Part shown: positions 33,947 to 43,313 of the stretch, in pieces
Layout of the letters: every line of letters starts with the position of its first letter
Numbering within the stretch: the stretch's first letter is position 1
Assembly (NCBI GenBank): GCA_964594125.1
Contig: CAZQLL010000011.1
Location: 1 to 64,000 of the forward strand
Direction: 5' to 3'
Source: CAVRZJ01 sp964594125
GTDB taxonomy: Bacteria > Acidobacteriota > Thermoanaerobaculia > Thermoanaerobaculales > Thermoanaerobaculaceae
Length of the DNA stretch: 64,000 nucleotides
The notes under the pieces: model-generated
What the model was told of the DNA's origin: nothing
What the model saw: the letters and a program-made list of their open reading frames with translations, nothing else
Database searches by the model: none
Translations under genes and position numbers: made by a program

Positions 33947-34976
33947 GAATCCCGCCTTCCAGTTGCTTGGCCGCCTCGAGGCACCGTGCATCGCCCGTCG
34001 CGACCAGGTCCGCGTAGACGAGGACGTCCGGAGCAAGGTCAGGCGGTTCGTCGCCAATGGGCCAGAAACGCTTGCGGAACTCGACGTTGCCTGCGGGGTC
34101 CGGTTTCAAACGCTGCTCCAGGACCAGGCGCGGCTCCACTCTCGGGCCATAGAAGGTCAGTGTGCCGGGGCGCAGGACCGTGCCGAGCCTCGCCGCGGCG
34201 CCTTCGCCGCCGAGGGTGAGCCCGTATTTGACAGGGTCCAGCGCCGTCCACCAGTCGAGTGTCTCCGCGCGATAGCGCCCCAGCAGAAGCTTCGGGCGCA
34301 GGGTCCTCGCGAAAGCGTCGGTCCACTGCTGCAGGAGGCGCTCCGGCGCCACCAGCCGCCGCCTGCCGCCGACGCTCGCCACGTGCCCGGCCTCGGGTAG
34401 CTCGGCCATGACCCAGCCGACCGTGCCGTGCGCGACTCCCGCCCGCTTCGCGATCTCGCGATACGGCCGGTCGGCGAGCGCGGGATCGCAAAGCAACGCA
34501 AACAGCACGCGGAGGCCGCTGGGCCGAAACGCACGACCTGTCACCGGGGGCGCCTCCGGGCGCTCAGGTGGCCTCTCGCCCTTCACCCAGATGAAAACCG
34601 GGGGCCAGTCGAGATGGGCATTACCCGCGGCATCGACGAAGGCCACGCCGCGCGCCTTGAGCTCCTGCGCCAGCGGGGGCGTGATGTAGTCGGCCACCAG
34701 CAGCGCCGTGTCACTGAAGCGTTCGAGCTGCAGGAGCGTCCCTCCCAGCGTGCCCGGGCGCAATCCGCGCTTCACCTCGACAGCCCGGAACGCCTCCCGC
34801 TTGCCGAGCCGGATGCGGATCAGGGCATCAGCGCCGCCTCTCCCGGCCGTCGGCTCGAGCGCCACGATCTCCGGCGCCAGCCCCCAGCCGGCGAGCTTGA
34901 CCAGCGCTGCCTCCAGCAGGGCGCGCTCCGCGGGTGCGAGCGGCGTGTCCATCGATTGCGATTGCCCACGTTTCAT
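33861..34976 (-). CDS. AbiEi-family antitoxin
   Basis: A 371-residue protein matching the type IV AbiEi antitoxin/regulator kind. The N-terminal part (about 15-130) carries VALEPTAGRGGADALIRIRLG and a VEVKRGL strand. A winged-helix segment follows at about 155-215 (LRVLFALLCDPAL, YREIAKRAGVAHGTVGWVMAEL). The C-terminal domain contains LLGRYRAETLDWWTALDP and DVLVYADLVATGDARCLEAAKQL. The frame appears whole. AbiEi proteins repress their own operon, and a dyad lies just upstream. With the toxin next to it broken, the gene may persist as a relic. Confidence 0.85.
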   Translation of the reverse strand: MKRGQSQSMDTPLAPAERALLEAALVKLAGWGLAPEIVALEPTAGRGGADALIRIRLGKREAFRAVEVKRGLRPGTLGGTLLQLERFSDTALLVADYITPPLAQELKARGVAFVDAAGNAHLDWPPVFIWVKGERPPERPEAPPVTGRAFRPSGLRVLFALLCDPALADRPYREIAKRAGVAHGTVGWVMAELPEAGHVASVGGRRRLVAPERLLQQWTDAFARTLRPKLLLGRYRAETLDWWTALDPVKYGLTLGGEGAAARLGTVLRPGTLTFYGPRVEPRLVLEQRLKPDPAGNVEFRKRFWPIGDEPPDLAPDVLVYADLVATGDARCLEAAKQLEGGIRARLGRSAGFALARNPGGGPASGRPVNG

Positions 34977-35284
34977 GGACAGGTGTCACGAGTGGACACT
35001 GCCGGGCTGCGGACGCCTCGAGGCCGAGGGCATGATGCCGTCGCACTGCCTGAAGGCGGCTGTGCTCCTCGAGCACACCCAGCGCCGCAATGGCGACGCC
35101 GTCAAGGTACACCTCGCCGAGCATCGCGACGAGGTCGGCCAGGAGCTGCCCGACAATCTGTGCTGCAAGCTACTGCTCGCCCGTGACCTTGGCATCGACC
35201 TCGAGAACGCCTTTCACCACGAGCTGCATGGCGACGGCGCGGTTCGCCATGTCGCGCACCATGAGGACCCGTGCTATCTTCAAC
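34977..35284. other. Unresolved region between two toxin-antitoxin loci
   Basis: No confident gene. On the minus strand one frame reads a protein-like stretch interrupted by a single TAG at 35172-35170, continuing to about 34980. It could be a relic or chance. Confidence 0.35.
34980..35001 (-). promoter_or_regulatory. Candidate AbiEi operator
   Basis: GTGTC, seven bases, GACAC (34983-34999), extended imperfectly to CAG/CTG ends, lies four bases upstream of the AbiEi start. AbiEi proteins bind inverted repeats at this place. Confidence 0.4.
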
Positions 35285-35599
35285 ATGATGAACGCGCTGA
35301 TCGAACGCCACCGCGAGGCGATCGCCGCCGTCGCAGCCAGTCGACACGTCCGCCAGCTCGCCATCTTCGGGTCTGCCGCGGTGGGCCCGTTCGATCCGGC
35401 GAGGAGCGATATCGACGTCCTGGTTGAGTTCGAGCAGCTCGCTCCCGTCGATCGTGCCGACGCCTACTTCGGCCTGCTGGAGGACTTGGAGCGGCTTTTC
35501 GAACGGCCTGTCGATCTCGTGGAGGACGTGGCGATCCGCAATCCGTATCTGCGCCGGAGCGTCGAAGCGAGCCGGGTCGTGGTCTATGAGGCGGCCTGA
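35285..35599 (+). CDS. mntA: MNT-type nucleotidyltransferase antitoxin, second pair
   Basis: A 104-residue minimal nucleotidyltransferase with the motif GSAAVGPFDPARSDIDVLVEF: Gly29-Ser30, Asp42 and Asp44. It resembles the 31060-31368 protein over its whole length (DADAYFGLLE-type centre, VDLV, RNPYLxRS(V/I)EA ending). The stop overlaps the hepT start by 14 bases, so toxin and antitoxin are made together. Two consecutive ATG codons open the gene, without a clear ribosome site. Confidence 0.88.
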   Translation: MMNALIERHREAIAAVAASRHVRQLAIFGSAAVGPFDPARSDIDVLVEFEQLAPVDRADAYFGLLEDLERLFERPVDLVEDVAIRNPYLRRSVEASRVVVYEAA

Positions 35600-35948
35600 G
35601 GTCCTCAAGTTCCTGTACGACATCAAGGTCGCATGTGAGCTGCTCGCCCAGTTCACTGCTGGCAGGCAGCTCGGCGACTATCTCGCTGACCCGATGCTCC
35701 GGTCCGCGGTGGAACGCCAATTCGAGAGTATCGGCGAAGCACTCAACGGTGCGCTCGCCCTCGATGCGTCGCTGGCTCTGGTCGTCACCAACGCCCCGCG
35801 GATCATCGCGTTCCGCAACCGCCTGATCCACGGCTACGCGACGGTGTCCAACGAGGTGGTGTGGGGTGTCGTGGCGGGAGGCCTGCCCATCCTCCACCGG
35901 GAGGTCGAAGCACTGCTCGCCGAATCCGCGCCGTCTCAGCGACTCTGA
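35586..35948 (+). CDS. hepT: HepT HEPN ribonuclease toxin, second pair
   Basis: A 120-residue all-helical HEPN protein with Arg77, His82 and Tyr84 in FRNRLIHGY, the RNase motif and AMP-acceptor tyrosine. The start ATG lies within the end of mntA. Length and ends are normal, in contrast with the copy at 30294-31046. It is predicted to cleave RNA when not modified by MntA. Confidence 0.88.
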   Translation: MRRPEVLKFLYDIKVACELLAQFTAGRQLGDYLADPMLRSAVERQFESIGEALNGALALDASLALVVTNAPRIIAFRNRLIHGYATVSNEVVWGVVAGGLPILHREVEALLAESAPSQRL

Positions 35949-36071
35949 CGTCCCGTTCCGCCGCATGCTCCCAAAGCTCCCGCGACACCGCCGCAGCGCA
36001 TTTCGGTTCCCTCCCCCCCGCCGCCGCAGGCGGCGAGCGGGAGATGGACAGGGGCGGGAACCCCAGAGCCG

Positions 36072-36238
36072 ATGGAGTTTCGCGGGCTGTGCAGCGTGAG
36101 CAGGAATACCTCGCCCGGCGCCAGCGCCCGGAGCTGCGGCGACCCGCTCGGCTGCCGGACGTTGACCTCGTCGATCGCCGGGATCGCCGCGAGATGCCGG
36201 AACCAGTCGCCGTCGGTCACGCCGACGAACAGGCGCAT
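36072..36238 (-). pseudogene. N-terminal fragment of a second HNH-type endonuclease, copy 2
   Basis: About 52 residues remain, starting MRLFVGVTDGDWFRHLAA and reaching LLTLHSPRN before the match ends. It is the counterpart of 31740-31988 and is broken at a different place, so the two loci decayed independently after duplication. Confidence 0.6.
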
Positions 36239-36245
36239 CGCTGCC

Positions 36246-37178
36246 CTACCCCGCCTCGCGGAAGCGCTGGAGGCGCTGCTGCAGGAGGTCGCGGTCGGGC
36301 CGCTGCTCCGGCGCGCGGGGCGTGAGGATGCGCACGCCGTGCATCGCCTGGAGCCCGTGCCGGAGCATCGGCCCGTCGGACTCCGCGAGCACGGACCGGC
36401 TGACCTCGACGGTGTAGTCGGGCCGGACGGCCAGGAGGTACGAGTCGTACGCGGCGTGGTGCAGCCGGCACAGCGAGAGGCCGTTGCGCACCACCGGCGG
36501 GCCGCGCTCCTCGGCGTCCGGGATGATGTGCGCCGCGTCGAGCAGCTCCGGGTGGCGCAGCCGGCACAGCGCGCACTGCCGGCGGTAGGCCTCGAGGACC
36601 CGCTCGCGGAACTCCTGCTGGTGGAGCCGCTGGCGCACCTCGCGGGTCACGTAGCGCCGCCGCAAGTCGCCCTCCTCGCTGTACGACACGCCGCTCGGGA
36701 ACGAGTCCGCCTGCGTCAGGCGCGCCAGCCGGCTGTCGTCCGCCGCGACCGTGAAGTGCAGGCCGCCCGGGTCGTCGCTGACGACGTAGACCGGCCACAC
36801 CGGCAGATACCGGCCCGCGAGCAGGCCGAAGAGGTACACGAGCGGCACCCGCCGCCGCATCGCCTCGCGGAGCCGCCGGTTGTCCGGATGCTCGGGATCG
36901 GTGCCCCGGTAGGCGTACCGAAGCAGCTCGTCCCGGCCGAGCGCGTCGTCGTACGGCCCCTCGACCGAGGTGCGGATGCTCAAGGGCAGCTCGGGCAGCA
37001 CCCGCGGCTTGAAGATCCCCTGCTGGCTCACGAGCGGGACGCGCCGGCCGTCGAACGTGAAACCGGCCAGCAGCAGCCCCCACGGCAGCACCTCGCCGTG
37101 CACGCGCGTCTGCTCCGCGAGCCACCGGAAGGCGGCCATTCGCACCCGCGCGTCGACGAGATCCGTCACGACTGCCAT
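36246..37178 (-). CDS. HNH endonuclease, intact copy
   Basis: A 310-residue putative restriction-type nuclease. The N-terminal and middle parts (VHGEVLPWGLLLAGFTFDG, then PLSIRTSVEGPYDDALG) resemble the DNA-recognition part of HNH restriction-like proteins. The HNH module is CALCRLRHPELLDAAHIIPD with metal-site His217, a NGLSLCRLHHAAYD second part and two Cys-x-x-Cys-like pairs. It lies directly upstream of the broken fragment at 36072-36238. No methyltransferase is nearby. The gene is the template against which the damage at 31996-32636 can be read. Confidence 0.87.
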   Translation of the reverse strand: MAVVTDLVDARVRMAAFRWLAEQTRVHGEVLPWGLLLAGFTFDGRRVPLVSQQGIFKPRVLPELPLSIRTSVEGPYDDALGRDELLRYAYRGTDPEHPDNRRLREAMRRRVPLVYLFGLLAGRYLPVWPVYVVSDDPGGLHFTVAADDSRLARLTQADSFPSGVSYSEEGDLRRRYVTREVRQRLHQQEFRERVLEAYRRQCALCRLRHPELLDAAHIIPDAEERGPPVVRNGLSLCRLHHAAYDSYLLAVRPDYTVEVSRSVLAESDGPMLRHGLQAMHGVRILTPRAPEQRPDRDLLQQRLQRFREAG

Positions 37179-37280
37179 GGACCAGCTCGCTCGAAGAGTC
37201 TACACCGCGCCGCAAACGGGAGGCGTCCAGGGGCGAGTAGTGGAGTGCACGCGATGTCCTGAGAAGCCTCGCGGTCAGCT

Positions 37281-37311
37281 CACAATTCGGCTACTTGCGT
37301 TCCAGGCACCC
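37281..37311 (+). repeat. Shared boundary motif, copy 2
   Basis: A 31-bp match, with one difference, to 32648-32678. It marks the same side of both HNH loci and may be an old recombination or transposition edge. Confidence 0.6.
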
Positions 37312-37376
37312 ACTTGCAGTCGACGACGGGGCCGACACCTTGCCACCTTCAACGCAGTTTCCTAAACTCCTGTCTC

Positions 37377-40300
37377 ATGACGCACGCTCGAATGAGATTC
37401 CTGGCAACCATGACGTTCCTCTCTCAGGTCATCGCTTCGGGCGGCATCGTTGCCGCATCGCCGGCGGAACCATCGCTCAACGCGGCGTACTGGTCTCCCG
37501 GCGAGGCGGGTGTCTCGGTCTCGCTCGTCTCCGGCGACGCGATCCTCGCCACCACGGACTTCTCGTGGCGGGGGCGAATGCTCACCCTCGCGCTCGAGCG
37601 CGTCTACCGCTCCGGCACGCTCGGCTACGGTCCGCTCGGCAGCGCCGGCTGGCACTCGCCGCTGTTCGCCCGCCTGCGGGAGAACGGCGTCACCGGCGAG
37701 GTGCAGTACCACGACGGCCGCGGCCGCGTCTTTCGCTTCCTGCCGCGCGGCGGCGAGCCGCCGCCCGACGGCTGGGAGGACGATCCCAACGGCGGCTACT
37801 GTGTTCCCAAGGGCCTGTACGTGCGCCTCCTCAAGCTCGGCGGCGGTCAGGGATGGATGCTGATCGGCCGCCACCACGACATCGCCCGTTTCGATGCCGA
37901 AGGCAGACTCACCGAGATTTCCGATCGCCTGCGCCAGGTCAAGGAGGCACACGAGCAGGGCAGCACCATCCGCTTCTTCTACGACGCCTTCGGCCAGTTG
38001 AAGCACATCGAGGACGACCTGGGGCGCAAATATCACCTCGCCTACTTCGAGAACCCCGAGCCCGAAGCCGAGGGCGGCGACGGCCCGCGCTACGGCCTCC
38101 TGAAGAAGGTCACCGACTTCGCCGGCCGCACCATCGAGTACGAGTTCGACGACCAGCGGCGGCTCGTCAAGGTCAAGCTCCCCGAAATCGCCACCACCGC
38201 GCCGGAGTACGGCCAGTACGCCCACACCGGCGGCGGCCGGCCGACCATCGAGTACCGGTACGACCCGCAGGCCAACGTCACCCCGTCCGAGACGAACCGC
38301 ACCGCCATCCTGCACGGGCGCTTCGCCGCGCTGCGCCTCGAGGGGTTCATCGATCCGGGGAGTACGGTGCTGCGGGCGCGCTTCGAGTACGACGGCACGA
38401 CCGGCCGGGTGAAGACCGTGGCCTTCCCCGACCCCGACGACCGGAATGAGCCCGGGACGAGCGTGGCGTGGTCGATCTCCTACCCCGCCGAGGCCGACAC
38501 CGCCGCGCCCGCCACCAAGGCGGTCGTCCGGGCGCCCTGGGGCCAGGCGACCGAGTACACGCTCGATCGGGGCCGCATCACCGAGGTCAAGCAGGCGGGC
38601 GTCGAGGCGCTCGCCGCGGGCGATCCCACGCCGCCCCTCGGCGGCGCCGTCCCCGTCAGGACGCTCGCCACGGCCTACGCCTACGAGGACGACGGCCGCC
38701 TCAAACGCGTCACCCGCGCCGACGGCAGCCTCGTCGAGCTCGCCTATGGCGCCGGCGACCGCCTCGCGAGGGCCAACGTGGCCACCGCGACCGAGCGCCC
38801 CGGCGCCGCTCCGGCGGGGCCGGTGAGCTACGCGGAGACGGCCACCGCGTTCTCCTACTCCATGGACAACCTCGTCGAGCGCTCCACCGACGCCGAGGGC
38901 AGGGCGGTCAGCGCGCCCCTCGCCCCGGCCGGCGGCGGCGCCGCCACCTCGGGCTTCCACGCCGAGGGCGTCCTCACGACCCTGACCTACGACCGCTTCG
39001 GCCGCACCACCCGCGGCGAGACCGCCGGCGCCGCGCCCGTGGTCACGACGCTGACCTTCGGCAAGGACGAGCGCGGCCTCTCGGGCGCGGGCCTGCTCGA
39101 GTCCGTCACGGCCGGCGGCTTCACCGAGACGTTCCGCTACGACGATCGCGGCGAGGTGAAGGAGCGCGCTACCTCCTATGGCACTTCGTCGCGCTTCGTC
39201 AACGACGAGTGGGGCCGCGTCGTGGAGGAGATCGCGGGGGCGAGCGCCGGCGCGCTGGCGCCGGTCAATGCCAGGAGCCAGCGGGCGTTCGACGCCGCGG
39301 GCCGACTCGTCCGCGAGCGCCGCTTCCAGACCGGCATCGGCTGGGTCGAGACCCGCTACGAGTACAACGCCCGCGATCAGGTCAAGAGCGTGACGCAGAC
39401 GGGTCTCGCGGGCCCCACGCCCGGCGGCGCCCTCGTCGAGGGAACGACGGGCTACGGCTACGACGCGTTCGGCAGGCTGGCGACCACGACCAGCCCCGCG
39501 GGGATCGTCACGACGATGACCTACGACGGCCTGGGCCGCGTCGCCTCGACGCAGACCGGCGTCTCCGGCTCGCGCCGCCGCGCCTTCGACCAGCTCGGGC
39601 GGCTGGTCTTCTCGAGCGACGGCCACGACGGCTATTGGCGCGGCCGCTTCGACGGCTGGGGGCGGCTGTTCGAGGAGCAGTCGGCCGCCAGCGCGCTCGT
39701 CGAGCGTCAGCACGACCGCGCCGGCGGCCTCGTCCGCGAGAGCGTCTTCGCCGACCCCGCAAGGAGCCAGCTCCTCCAGCAGACGACCTTCACGCCCACC
39801 AGCTTCGGCGCAATCGCCCGCAGCGAGGAGCTCGTCTCCGGCGGCGGCTCGCCCACGACGAGCGTCGTCACGACCCACGCCTTCGACGGCTCGGGGCGCG
39901 TGATCGCGACCCGCCGCAGCGCCGCCGGCGCGGCCGAGCGCCTTGACCAGCAGATCGCCTACGAGCCCGGCACCGGCCGCCAGCTCTCGATCGCCACCCC
40001 CGCCGGCACCACCAGCTACGCCTACACCTCCGGCACCCCCTGGGCGGACAGCATCACCACGGCAGAGTCCGGCGGCACGGGAATCCAGGTCACCAGCACC
40101 GTTGCCTTCGACGCCTTTGGCCGTGCGATCCGCGAGGAGCGTGCTGGCACGCTCGTTGAGCGGCGCCTCGACGAGGTCGGCAACACGCTCTCCACCTCCA
40201 TCGGCGGCAGCAACCGGCAAGACCTCACCTACGACTCACGGGGTCTCGCCCTCGCCGCGCGTAAGCCGGCAATCGGCCAGGAGGTCTCGAACGGTTACGA

Positions 40301-43300
40301 CGTCGACGGCCGCCTTCTCCTCGCGAGCGTCGCGAGGCAGGAGGGTGGCCAGGAGCAGACCGCCTACGCCTACGACGCCTCCGGACGGCTGATCTCGCGC
40401 GCGCGGCCGTCCTCTCCCGCCGAGACGCTCACCTACAACGCCGACGACACCGTGGCCACGGTCACGACCCGCCAGGGCCTCACGGTGGCCTACGGCTACG
40501 ACGCGGCCAACCGCGTCACCGGCATCGTGCCTTCCGGCTCCCCGGCGGGACCGAGCCGCCTCGCACCGCTCGACGGCGGCGACGTCATGACCTACGACCC
40601 GCTCGGCCGCCTCACCTCGATCGGCATCGCCGGCCGCCCGGAGTCGCTCGTCACCTACAGCGACCTCGACACGCGCGGCCTCCCGCGCCTGGAACGCGTC
40701 GCCGGCTGGCCGGCGGGCGCCGCGATCGAGCGTGAGTACGACGCGTTCGGCAACACGATCGCCACCAGGCTGCCGCAGGGTCTGGCCGGCACGGTGTCAT
40801 TCCCTGGCTACTCTGCGACCTACGACGCCCTCGACCGCATGACCTCGACCGCTCCGATCGACGGCGGCGCGCCCTTCGGCGCGACCCTGGCGTGGGGCGG
40901 CCAGGCCCGGCCGCTCGGCGCTACCACCGGCACGGGCCTCGTCACTTCACTGACGTACAACACCGCCGGTGGCCGCCTCGCCAGCCTCTCCGTCGCCTCC
41001 GGCCAGACGGCGCTCGGCGCGCTGCACTACGGATGGGACGCCGGCCACGATCTGAAGATCGGGCGCGAAGCGGCCGCCGGCGCCACGCCGAGCGTGATGT
41101 CGAACCTCGGCTGGGCCGCGTCCTACGACGCCGCTCGCCGCCTGAGCGCTGCCGAGACCGGACAGGGCAACGTCGCCGGCGCCACGACCAAGGGCGCCGC
41201 TCTCGGTGGCTGGACCTACGGGCTCGGCAAGGCCGACGAGCTGCTCGCCGTCGCGAATCGCGCGGGCGGACGCTCCGACTACGCCTCCGGGCCCGAGGGC
41301 CGCATCGAGGCACGCACTGGTCCTGATGGCACCGTGCCCTTCGTCTACGACCTCGAGGGCCGGCGTATCGAGGACGACCGCTTCACCTATACCTGGGACT
41401 GGCGGGGACGCCTCGTTCAAACCGAGCCAAAGGCGGGTGAGCACGCCGGCGAGCGCCTGGTCTACGCCTACGACGGGGCCGGACGACTGGCCTCGACGAC
41501 CACTCTCGGAAGGGTCCCCGAAGGCGGCGCCGACGCCGACCGGGCGTTCGTTGCCAAGCGGGCGCATGTGTGGGACGGCCAGCGCCTGGCCTCCTCGGTC
41601 GGCCTGAACTTCCAGGATCAGCCGATCTGGCGTACCCACTACGCACCTGGGCACCGCTGGCTGGACGATGCCCCGCAGGTGAGAGTGGAGAGGGACCTCT
41701 TAGGCACCCCCACCACCGCGACCCTCGACCTGCTCCGCGACGAGATGGGCACTGTGCTGGCGGTCGCCGAGGCGAGGCAAGGCCAGCCGCCGCGCCTCCT
41801 CGCGCGCTTCCTCTCGAGCCCCTACGGCGAGCAGCACGTGGAGCTCGGGCCGGAGCTGGTGCGCATCGCCTTCGACGGTGGCGTCACGGAGCTGGGAACT
41901 CACACCCAGGCGCCAGCGGCCGGCGAAAGCGTGGGCGGCGCGCTGCGGGTGATCACCACGCTGCCGCTCGATCCGGCGAGCCTCGCGGCAGGGATCGTCA
42001 TCGAGACCCTGGTCGACGGTGGCGGATGGGCGCCCGCGAACCCAGCCGACGTTGCCGTCGGCCCGGATCCGAGCGACCCAACCAGCGTGCTGATCCTCCG
42101 CCTCCCCGCGTGGCCGAAAGACACCCGCTGCCGCATCACACTCACCGCAGCGCTCCTTGATGGCCTGGGCAGGTCTCTGCGTCTCCCCTCCGGCGAGGCG
42201 GGCGGCGTGGCAGTCGTGCTCGAGGTCCCCGGCGATGGCCAGACGCAGCCGGCGTACGACCGGCACTTCGAGCTGACCCCCGACGACAACGCCGCCGGCG
42301 ACACGCTGGGCGGCGAGCTGCCAGGCGGCCTCGGCCAGGGCTTCCAAGGCCTGCTCGCCGACGGTGCGACTGGACTCCTGCACGCGAGGCACCGCGTCTT
42401 CGATCCGAAGACGACGAGCTGGCTATCACCCGATCCGATTGGCGCCGTCGACTCGGTGAATCTCTACAGCTTCGTCGGCCTCCAGCCGACAATGGCGATG
42501 GACCCTCTCGGCCTTCTCGGCGCCAACACCGACGTCAACTACGACCCTTCGGTCCTGACTATTCTCGAGAAGGAGCGGGCTGCGGTCTATGCCGCGGCCG
42601 AGTTGCGACGCACCTGCGAGGAGGCCGGGTACCAGGCGAACCTCGCAGCTTTCCACGAGGCCATGCGGCTGCGAGGCGAGCAGTGCCGCACGTACGGCTG
42701 CTGGGCGTCAGCACCGACATTCGACGACTGGATGGCCGGCCAGCAGCAGGTGGCCGCATATAACGAGTCGATCCGGCGGGCAGAATTGCCGGACATCTGC
42801 TTGAGGCAGATCCCGAACGATCTCACGGGGATGTTCGCCGGAGCTGGTGCTCGGGCTCCAGGCCACACGGTGATGGCTCGTCGTGCGTCGAGGTCTGGCG
42901 GGCGGCTCCCCGCACTTGGGCGGCCCAGCTGGCGGCAATCCGAGGCGGACGTCGCAAATACTCTCGGGGGTTCCGGCTTCCGTGAGCAGGTGTCCTATCG
43001 TGGGGGCAACGAGGTGCGTTGGGGTACGGCGGGCAGTGTGCGTCCCGAACAAACCAGTATTCGTCACAATCTTGCAGTGGAAGTCAAGAACTACGATCTG
43101 ACCGGTAGCTCTGGCCGCGCGGCGCTGGTAAGGAGAGTCCTTCAGCCGCTTCAAAGGCGATCTCAAGAACTACCTGCCGGTGTCCGCCAGGGTCTAGTGC
43201 TTGACCTTCGCGGCCAGGCTGTTCCCCAGGCGGTTGTCGATGCGACGATCGCGGTAATAGTCGCTGGTAGTCAAGGCGCAATCTCCGTCGAGAACATCGA

Positions 43301-43313
43301 GGTTCTCAGATGA
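37377..43313 (+). CDS. Giant RHS-repeat protein with nuclease-like toxin tip
   Basis: A 1978-residue polymorphic toxin. A signal-like segment (about 6-27) is followed by an RHS/YD shell from about 60 to 1680, with dozens of YDxxGR(L/V) repeats. The conserved RHS end DPIGAVDSVNLYSFVGLQP to MDPLGL lies at about 1686-1712. The last 265 residues are the variable tip. Its end looks like a PD-(D/E)xK nuclease: FREQVSYRGGNEVRWGTAGS, then VRPE, then AVEVKNYDL with Glu1902 and Lys1904. A Tox-REase-type fold is the best guess. The stop overlaps the next gene (ATGA). The ATG at 37377 is chosen for the signal peptide. It is used against competitors or in kin recognition, by analogy. Confidence 0.9.
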   Translation: MTHARMRFLATMTFLSQVIASGGIVAASPAEPSLNAAYWSPGEAGVSVSLVSGDAILATTDFSWRGRMLTLALERVYRSGTLGYGPLGSAGWHSPLFARLRENGVTGEVQYHDGRGRVFRFLPRGGEPPPDGWEDDPNGGYCVPKGLYVRLLKLGGGQGWMLIGRHHDIARFDAEGRLTEISDRLRQVKEAHEQGSTIRFFYDAFGQLKHIEDDLGRKYHLAYFENPEPEAEGGDGPRYGLLKKVTDFAGRTIEYEFDDQRRLVKVKLPEIATTAPEYGQYAHTGGGRPTIEYRYDPQANVTPSETNRTAILHGRFAALRLEGFIDPGSTVLRARFEYDGTTGRVKTVAFPDPDDRNEPGTSVAWSISYPAEADTAAPATKAVVRAPWGQATEYTLDRGRITEVKQAGVEALAAGDPTPPLGGAVPVRTLATAYAYEDDGRLKRVTRADGSLVELAYGAGDRLARANVATATERPGAAPAGPVSYAETATAFSYSMDNLVERSTDAEGRAVSAPLAPAGGGAATSGFHAEGVLTTLTYDRFGRTTRGETAGAAPVVTTLTFGKDERGLSGAGLLESVTAGGFTETFRYDDRGEVKERATSYGTSSRFVNDEWGRVVEEIAGASAGALAPVNARSQRAFDAAGRLVRERRFQTGIGWVETRYEYNARDQVKSVTQTGLAGPTPGGALVEGTTGYGYDAFGRLATTTSPAGIVTTMTYDGLGRVASTQTGVSGSRRRAFDQLGRLVFSSDGHDGYWRGRFDGWGRLFEEQSAASALVERQHDRAGGLVRESVFADPARSQLLQQTTFTPTSFGAIARSEELVSGGGSPTTSVVTTHAFDGSGRVIATRRSAAGAAERLDQQIAYEPGTGRQLSIATPAGTTSYAYTSGTPWADSITTAESGGTGIQVTSTVAFDAFGRAIREERAGTLVERRLDEVGNTLSTSIGGSNRQDLTYDSRGLALAARKPAIGQEVSNGYDVDGRLLLASVARQEGGQEQTAYAYDASGRLISRARPSSPAETLTYNADDTVATVTTRQGLTVAYGYDAANRVTGIVPSGSPAGPSRLAPLDGGDVMTYDPLGRLTSIGIAGRPESLVTYSDLDTRGLPRLERVAGWPAGAAIEREYDAFGNTIATRLPQGLAGTVSFPGYSATYDALDRMTSTAPIDGGAPFGATLAWGGQARPLGATTGTGLVTSLTYNTAGGRLASLSVASGQTALGALHYGWDAGHDLKIGREAAAGATPSVMSNLGWAASYDAARRLSAAETGQGNVAGATTKGAALGGWTYGLGKADELLAVANRAGGRSDYASGPEGRIEARTGPDGTVPFVYDLEGRRIEDDRFTYTWDWRGRLVQTEPKAGEHAGERLVYAYDGAGRLASTTTLGRVPEGGADADRAFVAKRAHVWDGQRLASSVGLNFQDQPIWRTHYAPGHRWLDDAPQVRVERDLLGTPTTATLDLLRDEMGTVLAVAEARQGQPPRLLARFLSSPYGEQHVELGPELVRIAFDGGVTELGTHTQAPAAGESVGGALRVITTLPLDPASLAAGIVIETLVDGGGWAPANPADVAVGPDPSDPTSVLILRLPAWPKDTRCRITLTAALLDGLGRSLRLPSGEAGGVAVVLEVPGDGQTQPAYDRHFELTPDDNAAGDTLGGELPGGLGQGFQGLLADGATGLLHARHRVFDPKTTSWLSPDPIGAVDSVNLYSFVGLQPTMAMDPLGLLGANTDVNYDPSVLTILEKERAAVYAAAELRRTCEEAGYQANLAAFHEAMRLRGEQCRTYGCWASAPTFDDWMAGQQQVAAYNESIRRAELPDICLRQIPNDLTGMFAGAGARAPGHTVMARRASRSGGRLPALGRPSWRQSEADVANTLGGSGFREQVSYRGGNEVRWGTAGSVRPEQTSIRHNLAVEVKNYDLTGSSGRAALVRRVLQPLQRRSQELPAGVRQGLVLDLRGQAVPQAVVDATIAVIVAGSQGAISVENIEVLR

